Assembly: GCF_014641555.1 (NCBI RefSeq)
Contig: NZ_BMHY01000002.1
Coordinates: 62,001 to 126,000, forward strand
DNA: 64,000 nt
Direction of reading: 5' to 3'
From: Paenibacillus radicis (ex Gao et al. 2016)
GTDB taxonomy: Bacteria; Bacillota; Bacilli; Paenibacillales; Paenibacillaceae
The notes under the pieces are model-generated. The model was given only the letters and a program-made list of their open reading frames with translations, was not told the origin of the DNA and ran no database searches. The position numbers and the translations under genes are program-made. Of the stretch, positions 62,214-64,000 are shown in pieces (within the stretch, counting starts at the first letter, position 1; each line of letters starts with the position of its first letter).

Positions 62214-62966
62214 GTGAAGTTTGTATTTGATTTGGACGGCACGATTTGTTTTAAAGGGAAGCCTTTGGGAGAAAAGATGGTTGCCGCCTTGGATGCCCTT
62301 TTGGAAAACGGACATGAATTGATATTCGCCTCGGCTAGGCCGATTCGTGATCTGCTGCCGGTATTGCCGTCTCATATGCACGGGTTCTCGTTGGTTGGCG
62401 GCAATGGCGCCTTTGTTGTACCGCAGGGCGGAGAAATCTCGACGGTCCATTTCGAGAAATCGATCGCCGATGAAATCGTCAGATTGATAGAGGTCTACGA
62501 GGCCGAGCATTTAACAGATAGCGCATGGGATTATGCGTATACGGGCAGTCACGAGCATCCGATTAGACGGAATATTGATCCGGAGCAAAGAGCCCGCAAT
62601 GTCAGCCTTCATGAACTGAATGAGATGGTAAAAGTGGTCATTCTCAATAGCCGCAATATGAGCCAAATCGAGGAGGAGCTGCAAAAGCTGCCCGTCGTCA
62701 TCTATAGGCATGGCTCTGAACAGATCATCGACATTAGTCCCAAAGGGGTCGATAAATGGACAGGTCTGCAGCGGCTCGGATTGCAGCCTCAGCAATTTAT
62801 TGTTTTTGGCAATGATGCGAATGATATCGCGATGTTCCGGCAGGCGAAGCATTCGATTTGTGTAGGCGAGCATGCGGCGTTAAAGCAGCTTTCGTCGGAG
62901 CAGGTAGATAGTGATGAAGAGCAAGTGATTCGTAAAATCATTGAGATTGTGGAAGGGCTTAAATAA
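62214..62966 (+). CDS. HAD-superfamily phosphatase (Cof-type)
   Basis: A 250-residue HAD hydrolase. Motif I is FVFDLDGTI at the N-terminus with the nucleophile Asp, motif II is FASARP near residue 40, motif III the Lys in GVDKWTGLQRL near 180 and motif IV FGNDANDIAMF near 200. The cap domain between about 80 and 165 is the Cof (type IIB) kind, usually seen with sugar-phosphate or cofactor-phosphate substrates. GTG 62214 has AGGGGG upstream. The substrate cannot be named. Confidence 0.9.
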   Translation: MKFVFDLDGTICFKGKPLGEKMVAALDALLENGHELIFASARPIRDLLPVLPSHMHGFSLVGGNGAFVVPQGGEISTVHFEKSIADEIVRLIEVYEAEHLTDSAWDYAYTGSHEHPIRRNIDPEQRARNVSLHELNEMVKVVILNSRNMSQIEEELQKLPVVIYRHGSEQIIDISPKGVDKWTGLQRLGLQPQQFIVFGNDANDIAMFRQAKHSICVGEHAALKQLSSEQVDSDEEQVIRKIIEIVEGLK

Positions 62967-63277
62967 GGGATAAGGGCGGTTTCTGGAAAAGGCAGCATGT
63001 TCAGAGTCATTTGCGGCAACCTATCCATTATGCAAACCGTGCGCTGTCAACTGGATCGCTCGAAATAAGGTTATTAATGATTAGCTGGATGTATATTTAA
63101 TCCTGTTACCTATTAGGATACTTAACTTCCGAGGTGAAGAAGTGATCGCGGTGCGGGATTGCATGACAGTGATCGGCTAGATGATCCCAGGCCCGGCATT
63201 TTGAAGGTTAGCGAAGCTGATTCGCTATCTTATGGAAGAAAATGCGTTAATATCGGGATATGGGTGGTTAAAAGCAA

Positions 63278-63342
63278 AACAAAGAACTTATTGCTGCTAT
63301 TGTGGAAATCATTTTCCTTATAACGAAAATAAGTTCTTTGTT
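63278..63342. repeat. 15-bp perfect inverted repeat (hairpin element)
   Basis: AACAAAGAACTTATT and AATAAGTTCTTTGTT form perfect 15-bp arms around a 35-base centre that can pair further (TGGAAA with TTTCC). No T run specific to one strand follows and no gene is adjacent, so it may be a small mobile or structural element rather than a terminator. It lies in the gene-free stretch 62967-63837. Confidence 0.7.
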
Positions 63343-63411
63343 AGGTTCATAGCCTCCGCGTGCAATGTGGCATTATAACATGCTGATCCAGAGGATAAGG
63401 GGGGCAGCCCA

Positions 63412-63601
63412 ATCAAAATGCAAAAATACATTTTGATCGTCCGAATTTAGCTGTTTTTATCCATCAAAATGCAAAAGTGCAGTTTGTTGGGCCGAAATCA
63501 GCCCATTTCGACACTTTGGGGGCAATTCAAATGCACTTTTGCATTTTGAAGCCCGAATTCGGCCGATTTAGCCGAATCAACCTGCACTTTTACATTTTGA
63601 T
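63412..63601. repeat. cluster of four 18-19-bp repeats in nested inverted arrangement
   Basis: Repeats of the form ATCAAAATGCAAAAGTGCA occur at 63412 (diverged after the first 14 bases) and 63463-63481 in direct orientation, and at 63532-63549 and 63583-63601 in inverse orientation. The inner pair matches over 18 bp, and the first copy runs straight into CATTTTGAT, forming its own 9-bp hairpin. Inside lie CGAAAT/ATTTCG and CCGAATTCGG. The whole ~190 bp can fold as a compound hairpin. No gene reads through it. Confidence 0.75.
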
Positions 63602-63837
63602 CATCCAGAGGGTAGCCCCGCAGCTTATTTTGATAGGTTGTGTTGTCCTTATTACGAGCTAGTAAGCTGCTTCAATTAAAACTCTGCGTTTAGCATCCAC
63701 GGCTATCCAAGCGTTACACTAAGGTTGCTTGCTGCCCAAGAGCTTTTACTCTATAGAGTACGTTCCAGTCCATCACAGCAAGTCGTCCGTACGGAAAATG
63801 CGTGCTTGGAGGAGCGCTAATGCATCTTTAATCACAC

Positions 63838-64000
63838 TCAGCCAATCTCCAGCACGTACACGCCAAACGGCTCCAGTTCGACTTCGCCGGCGGAGAGCGT
63901 GGTACCTGTCAGCAGCTCTTTCATTGGCTTCTTCAGCGTAATCTGTGCTGCTGCTTCGCCGTAGTTGAGCAAGAAGGCGAGCATTCCCGACGCGCCAGCG
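63838..64000 (-). CDS. 3' end of a GH42-like beta-galactosidase (partial)
   Basis: The minus strand is open from the window edge to a TGA at 63838-63840, giving about 53 residues. The sequence GMLAFLLNYGEAA, then KELLTGTTLSAGEVELEPFG and VYVLEIG, matches the C-terminal beta-sandwich domain that ends GH42 beta-galactosidases (a LLTG...EPYGVLVLE pattern). The catalytic part lies outside the window. Related GH13/GH36-type tails can look similar, so the family call is moderate. Confidence 0.65.
   Translation of the reverse strand, partial: AGASGMLAFLLNYGEAAAQITLKKPMKELLTGTTLSAGEVELEPFGVYVLEIG

Noticed and set aside
63477..63662. 61-residue open frame in the repeat cluster
   Set aside because: It is made almost wholly of the repeat sequence and has no ribosome site.
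63660..63730. Minus-strand translation AWIAVDAKRRVLIEAAY, resembling a transposase fragment
   Set aside because: Too short and lacking flanking conserved blocks or terminal repeats to support a mobile-element call.
1..64000. tRNA, rRNA genes and CRISPR arrays
   Set aside because: No cloverleaf-like gene with CCA or typical T-loop, no rRNA core sequence and no regularly spaced 24-40-bp repeats with unique spacers were seen by eye.

Overview
The window looks like chromosome of an endospore-forming, S-layer-bearing Bacillota, most likely a Paenibacillus or close relative. The reasons are strong AGGAGG-type ribosome sites with frequent TTG/GTG starts, a gerA-type germination operon, a T-box leader, a giant exported protein ending in three SLH repeats, LplB/YtcP-type sugar ABC transporters and many sugar-catabolic genes. 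This placement is inferred from gene content, not from a search. No rRNA, tRNA or CRISPR array was seen.

Layout: (1) 1-7774 is housekeeping and redox: the end of an unknown gene, a 2-hydroxyacid dehydrogenase, a minus-strand cytochrome bd operon (small ORF, cydA, cydB, a 34-aa CydS-like protein and an OmpR-type regulator) behind a Rex-like operator, a glutathione peroxidase, and a MocR regulator divergent from a LysE exporter. (2) 7767-21728 is a carbohydrate locus. A LacI-family gene with ThuA-like and VOC genes runs leftward. A ten-gene operon runs rightward (two permeases, binding lipoprotein, second ThuA, TIM-barrel isomerase, MDR dehydrogenase, second VOC, ROK kinase, signal-less GH9-like hydrolase). 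Between them about 670 bp holds five or six LacI-type palindromes and two related promoters. (3) 22138-24282: an MDR oxidoreductase and a PIN-domain protein. (4) 24445-34901: a 7TM-DISM histidine kinase and response regulator divergent from a ~2460-residue SLH-anchored protein with a CehA/PHP metallohydrolase-like domain. (5) 35039-46801: an amidase, then an esterase-like hydrolase, AraC regulator, TIM-barrel epimerase, Gfo/Idh dehydrogenase, FAD oxidoreductase with a discoidin-like tail, a polar amino-acid ABC transporter and an NtaA-type flavin monooxygenase.

(6) About 46805-53110 is a visibly AT-rich island. It carries a type II restriction-modification locus: two different m5C methyltransferases flanking a DUF3883-like PD-(D/E)xK protein, then a vsr gene split by a -1 frameshift at an A-rich heptamer, a small unknown protein, an IS3-family relic and a relic of the start of a T-box/methionyl-tRNA synthetase gene. 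(7) 53193-64000 returns to normal composition: a small conserved protein, a T-box-controlled second-type methionyl-tRNA synthetase, the gerA-gerB-gerC operon, an M24 peptidase-like protein, a Rieske oxygenase, a HAD phosphatase, a repeat-rich intergenic stretch and the 3' end of a GH42-like beta-galactosidase.

How they work together: locus 2 reads as import and intracellular breakdown of a plant- or microbe-derived oligosaccharide, possibly through oxidised (keto) sugar intermediates as in ThuA/ThuB chemistry; the substrate cannot be read from sequence. Locus 5 may combine sugar-acid/glycoside oxidation with uptake and oxidative cleavage of an amino-acid-like, perhaps sulfur-containing, compound, as in the Bacillus yxe operon. 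The candidates most worth following are the multi-operator control region with mirrored ThuA/VOC paralogues, the two-methyltransferase restriction system with the slippery vsr, and the T-box/metS relic beside the intact copy.
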